DNA of 20,205 nucleotides. It comes from Parasitella parasitica (lineage: Eukaryota; Mucoromycota; Mucoromycetes; Mucorales; Mucoraceae). The stretch lies in NCBI GenBank assembly GCA_025201805.1, contig MU619442.1, forward strand, positions 9,376 through 29,580, in the 5' to 3' direction. The notes beneath the pieces were generated by a model. The model was not told where the DNA came from and made no database searches. It saw only the letters and a program-made list of their open reading frames with translations. The stretch's first letter is position 1. Each line of letters starts with the position of its first letter. Below, one piece after another: positions 19,001 through 20,205 of the stretch. Position numbers and translations under genes: made by a program.

Positions 19001-20205
19001 TTCTTTCTTGGCCTTAAGTTCAGCCTCTTCTTTCAACTTTCGTTCAGCTTCTTCCTTGGCCTTAAGTTCAGCCTCTTCTTTAGCCTTTTGTTCTTTCTTG
19101 GCCATTTGCTCAGCTTCCTCCTTTGCTTTTTTTTCAGCTTCTTCTCTTGCTCTTTGTTCAGCCTCTTCCTTTGCTTTTCTTTCGGCTTCCTCTTTGGCTT
19201 TTCTTTCAGACTCTTCCTCTTTTTCCTACAGAAAAGATCATGTCAAATGTCAGCTGTCAAAATTCGCATTGTTCAAAAGTTAGCTACACTTACTTTAGGG
19301 TTCACAATCTTGATAGCGCGAGATGGAGCAGTGTTGATTTTAAAGTCCTTCATTTCTTTGGGAGGTTCATCAGTCTTGGAAGAGGCGGCAGTAGTAAGTT
19401 CTTTGTTAGCAGATTGGTTGGAGAGGTTGATGACTTCACTTGTGTTGGGGTTGATAATGGGGATTGCTCTGTTGACAGTCAGCTGAGGAACAAATGCTTG
19501 ACCTCCGTAAGAGGGCATAGGCATAGAATACGAGTTGGAGCTGTAATATTGAGAAGGACGGTACTAGAACCAAATTTAACACACAAACTATAGCAGTATG
19601 ATGATGATTTCTACTTACATATTGATTATTTGGCCAATTCCCAGAATTATTTTGGTTGGCGTTCATGTTGGGAGATGTAGCAGAGCCCATATGAGGGGAT
19701 ACGGGACTTTTATGATGTGGGGCGTAGCTAGGCTGCATAGTGGGTGAAGGCATGTTGTTGTTATGCTTGCCTTGATTGGCCTTAGGACGGTTGCTGTAAT
19801 AACGATTGCCATTGAAATGAGGCTCAGAGTTGGATGTGTTGGATTGTGTTGAGTCGCGACGCTGAAAATCCAACTGCTGTTAGATTCGAAATAATACATA
19901 CAAACGATACAATACTTACAGGTGCAATATTTTCGCTGACGGGTAAAACATCGGCGGCTACTGTCTTGGTTTCCTCAGCCTTTGTGTCTGCTGTGGCAGA
20001 ACTAGATTGGATCGATGCTAGGGATAATCTATAAGCCGTCTCTACATACACATGTATCATTGAATATATCTACCTGTGTTAGTGGAAGAATCTCTAGACA
20101 CATTTCTATTAGTTTTGCTAACATGACTGGGACTACAAAGCAATGTTGAAAGAATTGACTTGGATTTAGTATTCGATAGCCACGTCTTCAGTGTAGAACA
20201 CACAC
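16058..20205 (-). CDS. Eukaryotic translation initiation factor 4G (5' end beyond window)
   Basis: Minus-strand exons: 20074 to at least 20132, 19920-20041, 19619-19861, 19294-19563, 16412-19225 and 16058-16354; every junction keeps frame and about 1270-1290 residues are present. eIF4G is the cytoplasmic scaffold that joins cap-binding eIF4E, helicase eIF4A, poly(A)-binding protein and mRNA. In order: an S/N/P/Q-rich N-terminal region; a long K/E octad-repeat helix (19225-18780); the eIF4E-binding motif YEPAFLM (18373-18353, fits YxxxxL-phi); an RG/RGG-rich RNA-binding stretch (about 18270-17990); a MIF4G domain (about 17880-17110, with WAQLCKKMY and NFLILDVLDLRKNRW); a second RGG/Ser-rich stretch (17040-16500); and one MA3 domain split by the last intron (about 16470-16090). 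No third (W2) domain, as usual in fungi. The frame of the first visible exon is open to the edge, so it may extend to 20205 or begin at an acceptor after 20133. The first codons are missing. Confidence 0.95.
18807..19218 (-). repeat. 24-bp tandem repeat encoding K/E octapeptides in eIF4G
   Basis: About 17 tandem units of roughly 24 bp, each encoding 8 residues of the type EEAEQKAK. Four copies are identical at the DNA level (18807-18830, 18855-18878, 18879-18902, 18903-18926); the rest diverge toward the 5' end of the gene, and one unit near 19095-19112 is 18 bp. Identical neighbours next to diverged ones suggest recent unequal exchange or slippage. The 8-residue spacing, with E and K four apart, predicts a single alpha helix rather than a heptad coiled coil. 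Confidence 0.93.

Noticed and set aside
18741-19283. 180-codon plus-strand ORF rich in S, A, F, L and C opposite eIF4G
   Set aside because: It is the complement of the 24-bp K/E repeat; periodic low-complexity DNA lacks stops in several frames. The eIF4G frame explains the region with spliced domains on both sides.

Overview
The window looks like nuclear DNA of an early-diverging filamentous fungus, most likely Mucoromycota (Mucorales-like). The reasons are AT-rich spacers with many poly-T/poly-A runs, genes split by very short GT-AG introns (mostly 50-105 bp, pyrimidine-rich acceptors), AATAAA poly(A) signals, and fungal families (Zn2Cys6 regulator, alpha-arrestin, Mch1-like carrier, eIF4G with a MIF4G and one MA3 domain). 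The phylum is an inference from style. I see no prokaryotic, viral or plasmid signals and no complete transposon.

Layout: 1-1545 spacer. 1546-4696 (+) is a 1032-aa Zn2Cys6 transcription factor with a long Q/N-rich tail. 5546-7394 (+) is a five-exon, 523-aa, 12-TM major facilitator of Mch1/nodulin-like type with an acidic dileucine motif in its central loop. 7417-10208 is a 2.8 kb spacer with a few inverted repeats. 10209-11359 (+) is a 364-aa single-pass type II membrane protein with a LEA-2-like lumenal domain. 11606-12673 (+) is a 301-aa alpha/beta-hydrolase-fold protein (DUF726/TMCO4-like). 12832-14291 (+) is a 468-aa alpha-arrestin with L/VPxY ubiquitin-ligase docking motifs. 14292-16057 lies between two convergent 3' ends and holds a small GC-rich structured element. 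16058 to the right edge (-) is eIF4G, missing its 5' end, with a long K/E octapeptide repeat.

The five + strand genes are tandem but do not form an obvious pathway. A loose membrane-traffic theme (carrier with a vacuolar sorting signal, LEA-2 membrane protein, arrestin adaptor) is suggestive only. The exon models were built by hand: every junction keeps frame and restores family-typical sequence. I found no convincing undescribed system. The best second-look items are the 14.7 kb micro-ORF/hairpin with a TATA-like box upstream, the eIF4G octad-repeat helix, the dileucine motif in the transporter, and the inverted-repeat cluster at 8.2 kb.
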